This document shows positions 35,187 to 43,660 of a stretch of DNA of 64,000 bases, one piece after another. Under the pieces are notes generated by a model. That model was not told the DNA's origin and searched no databases. It saw only the letters and a list, made by a program, of their open reading frames with translations. The DNA comes from Alicyclobacillus herbarius DSM 13609 (GTDB lineage Bacteria; Bacillota; Bacilli; Alicyclobacillales; Alicyclobacillaceae), in contig NZ_AUMH01000004.1 in NCBI RefSeq assembly GCF_000430585.1, forward strand, positions 113,781 to 177,780. The letters are read 5' to 3'. Each line of letters starts with the position of its first letter. Position 1 is the first letter of the stretch. The translations under genes and the position numbers were made by a program.

Positions 35187-36434
35187 TTACACCCCGGCTG
35201 CCGCGCCGCGCGGGTAAACCACTGCTTCACTATCGATTCGGACCAACCGCAGGGACACGGCGAACGCCTGCGTGAACAGATAGGATAGCGTCGATTCGGC
35301 ACCTCGGTTGGGATTTGCTCCTGTAGGCGAAAGCCCGTCACAGCAACTGCCGTCGGACGGATCGGCCAAAGGCAATTGGAGGTCGTTGGCCCCGTGAAAC
35401 CAGTTGAGCGCCCGCTGCACCACCTCGCGCCAGCGTGCATCTCCCGTGGCCAGGTACGCCTCGCGGGCGGCCAGTGCCAGTTTCATCACGTCGATAGGCT
35501 GTTGGTCCCACTCAGCCTGCCACTCACGTGTGCACCAACCACGATTGCCAATGGGCCGGAGGCAGCCGTCTTTGCCCGTCATCTTCGCCACCAAAAACGA
35601 CAGGCTCTCCTCCGCCACCCGCCGTGCCTCCGCCCGGCCATAGACGCGCCAGGATAACCAAAGTGCCCATGGAATGAGTCCGTTCGCGTAGGTCAGATGG
35701 GGTTCAAACCAGTGCCAGGCCGCATCCGAGTGAACCTCGTAAAGCGTGAGCAACCTTTGCTCCAGGTCGGCGGCCTGTTCAGACAGGGTTCCTTCGTTCA
35801 GGTCGAGGCCGTCCTGCCGGCGGAACGGACCTGTGTACTTCAACAGGTCAAAGGCGGCCAGACTTGCCCCATCCTCGGCCGTGTGACCGGGGTTGACCGC
35901 ATCCTTTGCGGCAGGCTTTGCCGCCGAGTTGGTCCGTCCCCGCCGATTGTGAGCCCCGAGCAGGCAACAGGTGGCCAGCGCCCAGGCCAGCCCGCGCGGG
36001 TGGCGCAGTCCCGAGGCCGCGGGCAGCGCCCGGCGCAGGATTTCCGCCGCGACCTGTCGCCGAGCCTCGTCGGAAAGGTGGACACACGCCACCGCCGCCG
36101 CCCAGAGAGAACGACCAAGACAGTCGTCGGACGGACCCTCCGGCTCTGGCGTGCGGTCAAACCGAATGTTGTTCTGAAACCAACCATTTTCTTGCTGAGC
36201 CCATAAAAGAAACGCTAAGTATTTATCCAATAAACGATACAGGAGACGCCGCTCCCGGGCTGCGTCCGCGGGCAGCTGCGCCAACCACTCGACACACAAC
36301 CAGATGGCCCGGGCGTTGTCATCCGTCGCATAGCCCTCGCGCCGGCGCGGGATCCGGCCCAAACAGTGCTCCAGCAAGCCCGTATCGTCCGTTAACCGTT
36401 CCAGGTGGTCAAATCGAATCGTGGACGGGGACAA
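35187..36434 (-). CDS. six-hairpin-glycosidase-like protein of a glycan cluster
   Basis: 415 residues, soluble, helical. The opening FDHLERLTDDTGLLEH, followed by REGYATDDNARAI, is the hallmark of an (alpha/alpha)6 family typically encoded beside GT4 glycosyltransferases; downstream TYANGLIPWALWLSW and WDQQPIDVMKLALAA are matching helices. Whether it hydrolyses, phosphorolyses or merely binds a glycan is not established. A ~35-residue low-complexity insert with NSAAKPAAKDA lies in the middle. TTG start overlapping the GT4 stop by 26 nt. Confidence 0.72.
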   Translation of the reverse strand: MSPSTIRFDHLERLTDDTGLLEHCLGRIPRRREGYATDDNARAIWLCVEWLAQLPADAARERRLLYRLLDKYLAFLLWAQQENGWFQNNIRFDRTPEPEGPSDDCLGRSLWAAAVACVHLSDEARRQVAAEILRRALPAASGLRHPRGLAWALATCCLLGAHNRRGRTNSAAKPAAKDAVNPGHTAEDGASLAAFDLLKYTGPFRRQDGLDLNEGTLSEQAADLEQRLLTLYEVHSDAAWHWFEPHLTYANGLIPWALWLSWRVYGRAEARRVAEESLSFLVAKMTGKDGCLRPIGNRGWCTREWQAEWDQQPIDVMKLALAAREAYLATGDARWREVVQRALNWFHGANDLQLPLADPSDGSCCDGLSPTGANPNRGAESTLSYLFTQAFAVSLRLVRIDSEAVVYPRGAAAGV

Positions 36435-37626
36435 TGGGTTTCACCTGCCCTCTTGCGGGTGTTTTCCCGGTTGCCGTGCGCAAGTCTTCGCCGCAGAGCC
36501 GGGCAAACAGGTTCAAGTATTGCGCTCCGATACGGGGCCAATGGGTGGCTTGCCCAATCTGTCGAATGCGGTCCTCCCAGCGACGCCTGGCCGTGTCGTC
36601 ACCCAAGAGCCGTTTTAGCGCCGACTCCCAGGCCGCCGTGTCTCCGTACGGCAAGAGCAACTCTTCACACCCGGCCAACAGGTCGCGGGCGTGCTCGTAA
36701 GGCGTAGAGAGCACCGGTCGACCCAGGCCCACCGCATACGCCAGCGTTCCACTGGTAATCTGCTGCATTCCTGGATACGGCGTGATGTACAGGTCACAAG
36801 CGGTCAGGTACGCAGTCAACTCCTCCTCGCTGATGTAGCGATTGACCATGCGTACATACCCATCTAAACCAAGCTCATGCACCTTCGCCCGGAGTTCCTC
36901 GCGATACGCCTCTCCCTCCTGTTTGCGCACCTCAGGATGGGTCTGGCCGGCTATCACGTACAGGGCGTCCGGCACCGCCGTGATGACCCCAGGCAATGCC
37001 TGCAGGACCGATTCAATGCCTTTCCCCCGGCTCAACAGGCCGAATGTGAACATGACCTTACGCCCTGCAAACCCCAGCCGCCGCCGCAGTTTGGCGCGCT
37101 CCTCGCGCCTGGGCTTGGGCGATCCGTGCGGAATATAGATAATTTTCTCCTTTGGGATGTGATAGGCGTTGGTCAAATACGGAATGGCCCGGCGATTCAT
37201 CACGACAATGGCATCGGAACGTTGGGCCAATTCCTGCTGAATCGGACGGAATGGTGGCTGCGGGTCCGGGAAGATGGTGTGAAACGTGGTCACAAGCGGC
37301 TTGCGCAAGGCGCGGACAAAATCGAGTACATACGCCCCGGCCTCGCCGCCGAAGATGCCAAACTCGTGTTGCAGCACGACGACCGAGACATCGCTCCGGT
37401 TGATGCGCTCGGCCATCCGCGTGTAGGCCGATTGGTCTTGAACCGGCAGCGGCCAGAAACGCGCATCATCCCGATACGCCTCGGCATCGTCGCCCGCCAT
37501 GACCACCACCACGTCGTTATCCCGTCGCTTCCCAGCCTGGTGGATACTCTCCCGCAGGTGTTCCGTAAACGTCGCGATGCCGCAGCGGCGCGGCGGATAT
37601 GTGCTGACGTATGCAATCTTCATCAT
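36409..37626 (-). CDS. family 4 glycosyltransferase
   Basis: 405 residues, GT-B fold. N-terminal MMKIAYVSTYPPRRCGIATFTEHL (glycine-rich acceptor loop), VVVLQHEFGIFGGEAG, TTFHTIFPDP; C-terminal nucleotide-sugar half with FGLLSRGKGIESVLQALP, VIAGQTHPEV, and EELTAYLTACDLYITPYPGM (E-x7-E). Retaining mannosyl- or glucosyltransferase by similarity. It starts by ATGA overlap with the nucleotidyltransferase and runs into the glycosidase-like gene, so the three are one operon making a cytoplasmic or surface oligosaccharide. Confidence 0.9.
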   Translation of the reverse strand: MMKIAYVSTYPPRRCGIATFTEHLRESIHQAGKRRDNDVVVVMAGDDAEAYRDDARFWPLPVQDQSAYTRMAERINRSDVSVVVLQHEFGIFGGEAGAYVLDFVRALRKPLVTTFHTIFPDPQPPFRPIQQELAQRSDAIVVMNRRAIPYLTNAYHIPKEKIIYIPHGSPKPRREERAKLRRRLGFAGRKVMFTFGLLSRGKGIESVLQALPGVITAVPDALYVIAGQTHPEVRKQEGEAYREELRAKVHELGLDGYVRMVNRYISEEELTAYLTACDLYITPYPGMQQITSGTLAYAVGLGRPVLSTPYEHARDLLAGCEELLLPYGDTAAWESALKRLLGDDTARRRWEDRIRQIGQATHWPRIGAQYLNLFARLCGEDLRTATGKTPARGQVKPIVPVHDSI

Positions 37627-38666
37627 GCCCGCACCGCCTTTCCGGTCGTGCCGACCACAGCGTCCGCAATGCGTTCGCCTGCTGGAGCCACCGTATGCGT
37701 GCCGAAGATGGTGTTGGACACGCGGGTTTTCTCCCGTATGCTCGATCCGTTCCACAAGATGCTGCGCGAGACGTGAGCGCGGGCACCGATGTAACAGTTG
37801 TCCCCGATGACGGCGTACGGTCCAATCAGGGCATGTTCGCCGACCGCCACTCCGTCCCCAATCAATACGGGAGGCACCAACAAGGCCCCGGGGGCAAAGG
37901 TGACACCTTCACCAATCCACACTCCCTCCTGCACCTGCTTCCCGCGCCGAGCCACCGGCAGTCGACCGTCTAGCATATCCCAATGTGCCTGTCGGTATCG
38001 CTGCGGAGTGCCCATGTCCTGCCAGTACCCACCCGTGACGTATCCGTAGACCCCCGCGCCTTTCGCAATCAGGGTTGGGAACGTCTCGCGTTCCACCGAC
38101 ACCTCACGACCTGCAGGAATGAAATCGAACACCTCCGCGTCGAACACATACCAGCCGGCGTTGATTCGATTGGACGGAGCCTCTGCGGGTGTCGGCTTCT
38201 CGACGAAACGAACAATCTCACCGGTATGAGTCTGCTCGACCACACCGTACTGAGATACATCATCGACTTCCGTTAACGCGATAGTTGCCACCCCGTCGTG
38301 ACGGCGGTGGAATTCAAGCAAGGGCAAGACCTGGGGCAGGTGAAGGATGTCCGCATTGATCACGAGGAAACGATCCCCAAGCCACCTTTCGGCGTTCTTT
38401 ATCGCCCCGGCCGTCCCCAACGGAAAGGGTTCGATGGCGTAGGCCATATGTACGCCAAAGCGTCGACCGTCACCAAAGTGCTGACGGATAACGTCCGCGC
38501 AGTGACGAGCGGCCACAACCAATTCTTCGATTCCCTGTTCTTTCAGGTGCAGAATCAGGTGTTCCAACCAGGGCCGGTTGGCGATGGGCGCCATCGGCTT
38601 TGGGAGGTTTTCAGTCAACGGACGCAGGCGGGTGCCCAATCCGCCAGCAAGCAGCAACGCCTTCAT
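37623..38666 (-). CDS. sugar-phosphate nucleotidyltransferase (NDP-mannose/glucose pyrophosphorylase-like)
   Basis: 347 residues. Nucleotidyltransferase domain MKALLLAGGLGTRLRPLTENLPKPMAPI (GGxGxRLxPLT, KPM), FLVINADILH (metal Asp), FVEKPTP and NAGWYVFD; the last third is a left-handed beta helix with hexapeptide repeats (IGEGVTFAPGALLVPPVLIGDG, IGPYAVIGDNCYIG), as in mannose-1-phosphate guanylyltransferases of GDP-mannose type. It supplies the activated sugar for the neighbouring transferase; base and sugar are unresolved. ATG 38666 has GGAGGG 9 nt upstream. Confidence 0.9.
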   Translation of the reverse strand: MKALLLAGGLGTRLRPLTENLPKPMAPIANRPWLEHLILHLKEQGIEELVVAARHCADVIRQHFGDGRRFGVHMAYAIEPFPLGTAGAIKNAERWLGDRFLVINADILHLPQVLPLLEFHRRHDGVATIALTEVDDVSQYGVVEQTHTGEIVRFVEKPTPAEAPSNRINAGWYVFDAEVFDFIPAGREVSVERETFPTLIAKGAGVYGYVTGGYWQDMGTPQRYRQAHWDMLDGRLPVARRGKQVQEGVWIGEGVTFAPGALLVPPVLIGDGVAVGEHALIGPYAVIGDNCYIGARAHVSRSILWNGSSIREKTRVSNTIFGTHTVAPAGERIADAVVGTTGKAVRA

Positions 38667-39054
38667 TTTTACCATCCCTCCATTTGGTTTCGAGATCAGT
38701 GTTTCCACAGATACGAATGCCGAAATAGATGAATGAAAAAATGAAAAGCGATGAGTCGGAGAGAAAGCACTGCCGCCTTCGCGGCTCGAGGGAAAATACA
38801 GGCCCACGGCGTGTTTTCTCGTCGGATTCCTTCACAGTGGTTAGATTCGGGATAGCCAGAGCGCCAAAAGATTCTATGGCCCGATTCGCATTCTCATCAC
38901 CTCGATGAGACCACGATGGCTTAGACTTTAGCACTCATGACGGACGTCTGCTAACAAGTATACATAACCTGGTCACAAAGGTGCAAGCTCGACTTTCTCA
39001 GCATCCCCCAATAAGCCCCGCCGTCCCCGGATGCCGGCGGATGAGTAAACAAAG
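38667..39054. other. intergenic stretch without a recognisable gene
   Basis: About 390 nt upstream of the glycan operon. Minus-strand frames here extend the nucleotidyltransferase frame without ribosome sites. No clear promoter consensus; no RNA element recognised. Confidence 0.4.
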
Positions 39055-39090
39055 GGCGCGGCCCAGTGTCACTGTGCACCAAGCCGCGCC
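39055..39090 (-). terminator. Rho-independent terminator of the aminopeptidase gene
   Basis: GGCGCGGC/GCCGCGCC, 8-bp stem with a 20-nt loop, then TTTGTTTAC on the minus strand, about 45 nt after the stop at 39136. Confidence 0.7.
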
Positions 39091-39135
39091 GTATCTTGCC
39101 ATGCGAGAGGAATCGTAAAGCGTTACACCGAAGCG

Positions 39136-40380
39136 TTACACCGACTCGGTCCAGCGTCCGCCACGGAACAATGGAACCGTGCGGCCGTCCGCAGTCTCGG
39201 CGTCGATGTCAAGCTGGTCGGAGCCAATCATAAAGTCGACGTGCATCAAGCTCTCGTTCAAGCCGTACTCCGCCCACTGCTCCCGTGTAAGCGAATGCCC
39301 GCCTTCCACCAACGGGTACGCTTTCCCAATGGCCAGGTGACAAGAGGCGTTTTCATCAAAGAGGGTGTTGTAGAACAGCCGCCCGAGCTTGGATATCGGG
39401 GAGTCCACAGGAACTAAGGCGACCTCGCCTAGGTAGTGGCTGCCCTCATCCGCCTCGATGATGTCGCGCAAGGCTTCCTGCCCCTTCTTCGCCTTGTACT
39501 CGACAATCCGCCCGTTTTCAAAGCGCAGCTGAATGCCGTCAATCAGGTGTCCGTTATGGTTGAGCGGCATGGTGCTGGAGACCACGCCATCCACCCCGTC
39601 TTTTTGCGGCGCGGTGTACACTTCCTCGGTCGGCATGTTGGCAACAAACGCCACGCCCTCAGGTGTATGTTGCAGGGCCGCGGTGAAGTACGCCTTTTCG
39701 TGCAGGCGGATGGTCAAATCGGTGCCCGGGGCTTTGTAATGAAGCTTGCGAATGCCGAGGTTGTTCAGGTGCTGGCTGCGCCGCTTCAGGTTTTCGATAT
39801 GCTGCTGCCAATCGGCAATCGGGTTATCCCCGCTGGCGCGAGCACAGAACAAAATGTCCCGCCACAGGGCCTCCAAGCGCTCTTCGCGCGGCAGCTCTGG
39901 ATAGACCACATCCGCCCAATCCTGCGTGGGTGCGGATACCAGCGTCCAGCTGTACTCATCGTTGGTCCGCTTGTCGTTGAACGGCCGAAACACCGACGCC
40001 ACGGCGCGGTTGGCGGTGGTGACACGGCTCGCATCGAGGCCCTCAAAAAGGTTCGGATTGGACGCAGGAATGGCGATGTAAGCAGCCCCTTCTTTAGCCA
40101 ACTGCTCAATCCACTGCAGCTGCCAGCGGGCGCGCGCCTCCAAGGTTTCCAGAGAACCGCGGCGAATGGTTTCCCGCTGCCACCATTCATCGCCCCACTC
40201 CACATGAACGAACTTGGCCCCGGCGTCGTAACCCGCCTCCGTCAAAAGCCGAGCAAACTCGATGTGCTCAGGGAGAACTTGACGAATCCCGTAGCCAATC
40301 ACCAAGTGTTGACCCGGCTGTAGGTTAACCCCCACACGTACGGCAAGATCGGCATATTTGCGCAACTGTTGTCTATCCAC
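39136..40380 (-). CDS. M29 family aminopeptidase (thermophilic AmpS/AmpT type)
   Basis: 414 residues, standard length for M29. N-terminal RKYADLAVRVGVNLQPGQHLVI; metal ligands lie in FVANMPTEEVYTAPQKDGVDG (two Glu), EADEGSHYLGEVALV (Glu/His), NTLFDENASCHLAIGKAYP (His) and MHVDFMIGSD (His, Asp). These enzymes are Co/Zn-dependent exopeptidases common in thermophilic Bacillota. GTG start at 40380; an AAGGAG lies 14 nt upstream. Single gene with its own terminator. Confidence 0.94.
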   Translation of the reverse strand: MDRQQLRKYADLAVRVGVNLQPGQHLVIGYGIRQVLPEHIEFARLLTEAGYDAGAKFVHVEWGDEWWQRETIRRGSLETLEARARWQLQWIEQLAKEGAAYIAIPASNPNLFEGLDASRVTTANRAVASVFRPFNDKRTNDEYSWTLVSAPTQDWADVVYPELPREERLEALWRDILFCARASGDNPIADWQQHIENLKRRSQHLNNLGIRKLHYKAPGTDLTIRLHEKAYFTAALQHTPEGVAFVANMPTEEVYTAPQKDGVDGVVSSTMPLNHNGHLIDGIQLRFENGRIVEYKAKKGQEALRDIIEADEGSHYLGEVALVPVDSPISKLGRLFYNTLFDENASCHLAIGKAYPLVEGGHSLTREQWAEYGLNESLMHVDFMIGSDQLDIDAETADGRTVPLFRGGRWTESV

Positions 40381-40548
40381 TGCGCGCTCATCTCCTTGAG
40401 TATGTATGGCTGCGAAGCGTCCTCCGCCGCCACCTTCAGGTTACCACTCGCCTCTTTCGATGTGCAAAGCATCCAGAGCCCGCTCCTTGTATTACAATGA
40501 ATGGAGGAGATAGTCCTTGCGGAGTTGCTGGGAAAGGAGTGGCTGCCG

Positions 40549-41730
40549 ATGTCGGTTCAAACTTCGTACCGCGTGGGCATCGCCGGCGCGGGAGCGTTCG
40601 CTGCCTTTCTGGCCCAATCACTCGCGCCGCTGACAAACTTCAAGCTGACGGCGGTCGCCGGTCGGACTGAAAAGAAGCGGCGTGCGGTCATCGAGACCTA
40701 CCACGCCCACCGCGTGTCCGCGCCCTCTACGCGCGTTGCCGCCACGGAAGCCCCGCGTGAATACGAGGACGCGACGCAGTTGGTGGCGGACGCGGAGGTG
40801 GATGTTGTCATCGTGACCACCCCACCCCACCTTCATGCTCCGCTGACCGCTCTAGCCCTCGAGCGCGGGAAACACGTGTTGGTGGAAAAGCCGGGTGCTC
40901 TCTCTGCAAAGGCTCTGGACCAAAACGGACGCCTGGCGAAGAAAAACGGCCTCGCTCTGGCCGTCAACTTGGTGCAGCCGTTCAACCCGTTAGTTTGGGC
41001 CGTCGGCCAGCTCCTGCGGCTGGGCGTCCTCGGACGCCCGTGGCACGCAGAGTTGCACAACTCCGTGCATCGCGTGCCCGACGACAGCCACTGGTTCTGG
41101 TCATCCGAACAAAGCGGCGGCATCTTCGTCGAGCACGGCGTCCATTTCTTTGAGGTAGCGCGCCGGTGGTTTGGCGCAGCGGTACAGGCGGAGGGGCAAT
41201 ATCTTCTCGACGAGGCCGGACGCGCTTCCCGCGTGTTCGCGCATGCCGTGCATGAAAATCCCAAAGGTCAGCAGACAGTCGTGCAGTATTATCACGGGTT
41301 TACCCTGAATGAAGACATTCCCGAATCGACCGCTTGGCAGTTGCACATGGAAAAAGGCGTCATCACCGTGGAAGGCTGGATTCCCATGGAACTCCGGATT
41401 CGCGCCCGGCTTCGCAAAGCCGAAGCTGAGCTCTGTGATGTTCTACTGGACGCCGTGCCGATACAACCGACGAATCAATTCCTAACGAAATTGGCCAAGC
41501 TGAACCTATCGCCCACGCCCACGCAGGCTGACGCGGAAACCATCCCGTATGTCCGATGCGTCCGACTAGCAAATCGCCAAGGGTGGTATGAAGCCATGGT
41601 CCAGGCGCGCTGGCTCGACTTTTGTGCGATGGTCGAAGACCCGAACTGGAGCGGGTACGTTGCCGTGACGGACGCCGTAGCCGACCTCACCTTGGCCCTG
41701 GCCTGCACCCCGTCTGAGGCCTGGGCATAA
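40549..41730 (+). CDS. Gfo/Idh/MocA-family oxidoreductase
   Basis: 393 residues. Rossmann start RVGIAGAGAFAAFLAQSL, VVIVTTPPHLHAPLTALALERGKHVLVEKPG (EKP catalytic Lys motif), and the C-terminal substrate domain with SGGIFVEHGVHFFEVARRWFG (His of the active site). NAD(P)-dependent dehydrogenases of sugars or inositols. ATG 40549 has AAAGGAGTGG upstream; the longer frame from 40501 is rejected. About 100 nt precede the next gene, the Fur-family regulator. Confidence 0.88.
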   Translation: MSVQTSYRVGIAGAGAFAAFLAQSLAPLTNFKLTAVAGRTEKKRRAVIETYHAHRVSAPSTRVAATEAPREYEDATQLVADAEVDVVIVTTPPHLHAPLTALALERGKHVLVEKPGALSAKALDQNGRLAKKNGLALAVNLVQPFNPLVWAVGQLLRLGVLGRPWHAELHNSVHRVPDDSHWFWSSEQSGGIFVEHGVHFFEVARRWFGAAVQAEGQYLLDEAGRASRVFAHAVHENPKGQQTVVQYYHGFTLNEDIPESTAWQLHMEKGVITVEGWIPMELRIRARLRKAEAELCDVLLDAVPIQPTNQFLTKLAKLNLSPTPTQADAETIPYVRCVRLANRQGWYEAMVQARWLDFCAMVEDPNWSGYVAVTDAVADLTLALACTPSEAWA

Positions 41731-41828
41731 GCGCCGCTGGTCGCCCCCCCGTGCCGCGTCCGCCCTTGAGCGGATAGGATAGGTCGTGTACGATAAAACT
41801 ATGATTATGGATATTGGAGGAATCATCT

Positions 41829-42239
41829 GTGCAATCACTCAACATGACTGCTCCACGCCGAGCTGTTTTGGAGGTGATCCGGCAGTCCAGGGAACACCCG
41901 ACCGCAAACGATATTATGGATATCTTGGCCCGACGCGGCGAGCGGTACGCCTACGCAACCATATACAATTCCCTGCGCTACCTGGCGGATCACGGTTTGA
42001 TTAAGGAATTGAACATTGGCAACGGCATCACCCGCTACGACGGACGAATGGAGGAGCATCAGCACGTGGTGTGTTCTCGGTGCGGCGCGATTGCAGAGGC
42101 CGACGTCGACATTCCGGCCGAGTTGGTGCAGCAGATTGAGGCGGAAACAGGGTACAAAGTCCACTCCCTGAACGTCCACTTGACCGGCTTGTGCCCGGCC
42201 TGCCGCGAGAAGGAGCAAAGCGGACAAGGTCGAGACTAG
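41829..42239 (+). CDS. Fur-family regulator, PerR-like but with Fur-type glutamate
   Basis: 136 residues. Winged helix (APRRAVLEVIRQSREHPTA, YATIYNSLRYLADHGLI), then a dimerisation domain with two CxxC zinc pairs (CSRC, CPAC). Aligned to B. subtilis PerR: H37, D85, H91 and H93 correspond to H23, D71, H77 and H79, but D104 corresponds to E90, the residue found in Fur and needed to lower peroxide sensitivity. The next gene is a peroxiredoxin with a perfect palindrome before it. GTG 41829 has GGAGGA upstream. Confidence 0.88.
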   Translation: MQSLNMTAPRRAVLEVIRQSREHPTANDIMDILARRGERYAYATIYNSLRYLADHGLIKELNIGNGITRYDGRMEEHQHVVCSRCGAIAEADVDIPAELVQQIEAETGYKVHSLNVHLTGLCPACREKEQSGQGRD

Positions 42240-42266
42240 ACATTCCTCTTGTCGGTATGATATACT
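42237..42266 (+). promoter_or_regulatory. putative promoter of the peroxiredoxin gene
   Basis: TAGACA (42237-42242), 18 nt, TATACT (42261-42266). The -35 overlaps the stop of the Fur-family gene. The palindrome at 42277-42295 begins 10 nt downstream, just past the expected start point, where repressor would block transcription. Confidence 0.5.
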
Positions 42267-42276
42267 CGCCTTGTGA

Positions 42277-42295
42277 ATTTAGACTAAGTCTAAAT
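42277..42295 (+). promoter_or_regulatory. Fur/PerR-type operator, perfect 9-1-9 palindrome
   Basis: ATTTAGACT, one central A, AGTCTAAAT: exact reverse complements. It contains the 7-1-7 architecture of PerR/Fur boxes and agrees with the PerR consensus at 11 of 14 positions. It lies 34 nt before the peroxiredoxin ATG. Confidence 0.85.
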
Positions 42296-42329
42296 CGCAA
42301 ATCAAAATCGATTTGGAGGTTGACGCGAT

Positions 42330-42869
42330 ATGCCACTTGTAGGAAATCCAGCGCCCGACTTCGATATGCTCTCGACGAAAAACCTCAAGACCCTCGATGA
42401 ACGGGTCAAGTTGTCCGATTACCGTGGAAAATGGCTGGTTCTCTTCTTCTACCCGGCCGACTTCACGTTCGTCTGCCCAACCGAAATCATCGCGATGAAC
42501 GAACGGCTGCAGGAGTTCAAGGACCTGGACGCCGAAGTGCTGGGTGTCAGCTGCGACAGCGTGCACAGCCATAAAGCCTGGATTGAGACGCCGCGGGACA
42601 AGAACGGGCTGGGCGGTATTGACTATCCGCTGGCTGCCGATTTCACGAAGGAAGTGGCGCGCAAGTACGACGTCCTGGTGGAGTCGGAAGGCCAGGCGCT
42701 GCGCGGACTGTTTATTATCGATCCGGAGGGTATCCTGCGCTACCAGGTCGTCCACGATATGAACATCGGCCGCAGCGTGGATGAGACCCTGCGGGTACTG
42801 GAGGCCCTGCAGGCGGGCGGCATGTGCCCGGCCAACTGGAAACCGGGCGACAAACTACTCGAAGTTTGA
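42330..42869 (+). CDS. typical 2-Cys peroxiredoxin (AhpC/Prx type)
   Basis: 179 residues. Peroxidatic C49 in DFTFVCPTEI, active-site Arg further on in NIGRSVDETLR, resolving C166 in GGMCPANW close to the C-terminus. Reduces peroxides and peroxynitrite in the cytoplasm, recycled by thioredoxin or an AhpF-type reductase (none adjacent). Expression is presumably controlled by the Fur-family protein 90 nt upstream through the 9-1-9 palindrome. TTGGAGG precedes the ATG. Confidence 0.95.
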   Translation: MPLVGNPAPDFDMLSTKNLKTLDERVKLSDYRGKWLVLFFYPADFTFVCPTEIIAMNERLQEFKDLDAEVLGVSCDSVHSHKAWIETPRDKNGLGGIDYPLAADFTKEVARKYDVLVESEGQALRGLFIIDPEGILRYQVVHDMNIGRSVDETLRVLEALQAGGMCPANWKPGDKLLEV

Positions 42870-42925
42870 CGAGAAGTTCGGTCTGCACCGGCCGCGCGGT
42901 TTGCGCTTGAACATGCATATGGACC

Positions 42926-43016
42926 GCCGGCGGGCATGCACTCGCTCGCCGGCTGGCTGATAGCCGCCCGGCCGAATAGCTCACGACCCCCGACGTCCGG
43001 GTTCTGTCCGGGCGTC
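42926..43016 (+). terminator. two consecutive hairpins after the peroxiredoxin gene
   Basis: First stem GCCGGCG (42926-42932) with CGCCGGC (42947-42953). Second stem GACGTCCGG (42992-43000) with CCGGGCGTC (43008-43016), one G-T pair and a 7-nt loop. Neither has a long T tract, so they may attenuate rather than stop. Confidence 0.45.
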
Positions 43017-43051
43017 GTTCACCATAGATTCAGGACCAGAGAAGTCGAATA

Positions 43052-43071
43052 CATACGCGCGTGCGCGTATG
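43052..43071 (+). promoter_or_regulatory. perfect palindrome upstream of the thioredoxin-like gene
   Basis: CATACGCGC, central GT, GCGCGTATG: exact 9-2-9 symmetry, 44 nt before the ATG at 43116. Likely an operator; the regulator is unknown. Confidence 0.5.
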
Positions 43072-43115
43072 GGCAACGTGACGGTGCAACTTGAATCTCA
43101 GGGAGGTTAATCCAC

Positions 43116-43574
43116 ATGCCAATGCGTTTGGGTACCCCGATGCCGAGTTTAGACGGTGCCACAGAGTGGTTGAACAGCGACGGACAGCCACGCGTCGAGC
43201 CGGGGAAAGTCACGCTCATCCACTTTTTCGCCGTCTCCTGCCACATCTGCCACGAAACGATGAATGACGTGGTGGCGATACGCAACCGCTACAAAGACCA
43301 GGGACTGCAGACCATCGCCATTCACATGCCGCGCCAGCAGGAGGATGTGGACAAAGACAAGGTCCTGCGGGACATCGACGAATATCACATCGAGCAGCCG
43401 GTGGGGCTGGACCATCGCATGGAAATCGCCGAGCGTTTTGAAAACCAGTACGTACCAGCGTTCTTTGTCTTTGGCGAGGACGGTACGCTCAAGTTCCGCG
43501 CCGCAGGGGATAAAGGATTCCAGAAGGTCGAACCGAAAATCCGCGAGGCCTTGGGGCTGCCGGCGGAAGGTTGA
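43116..43574 (+). CDS. thioredoxin-fold (TlpA/ResA-like) thiol-disulfide protein
   Basis: 152 residues, no signal peptide, so cytoplasmic. TlpA-like layout: KVTLIHFFAVSCHICHETMN with a C42-H-I-C45 active site, a conserved region YHIEQPVGLDHRMEIAERF, cis-Pro in YVPAFFVFGEDG. Likely reduces or isomerises thiols or acts in sulfur transfer. CAGGGAGG precedes the ATG. It lies 86 nt before gcvH on the same strand, implying a shared transcript behind the palindrome at 43052. Confidence 0.85.
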   Translation: MPMRLGTPMPSLDGATEWLNSDGQPRVEPGKVTLIHFFAVSCHICHETMNDVVAIRNRYKDQGLQTIAIHMPRQQEDVDKDKVLRDIDEYHIEQPVGLDHRMEIAERFENQYVPAFFVFGEDGTLKFRAAGDKGFQKVEPKIREALGLPAEG

Positions 43575-43660
43575 TTGGGCCCCTAGGACCGGCGGTGCCC
43601 CCGAGTGGGGGCCAAAGCCCTGCCCGGTGTCCGCAGGCAGCCAAACGAGGAGGGAGAACC

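Noticed and set aside
39436..40323. 295-codon plus-strand frame
   Set aside because: Antisense of the M29 aminopeptidase with no domain similarity.
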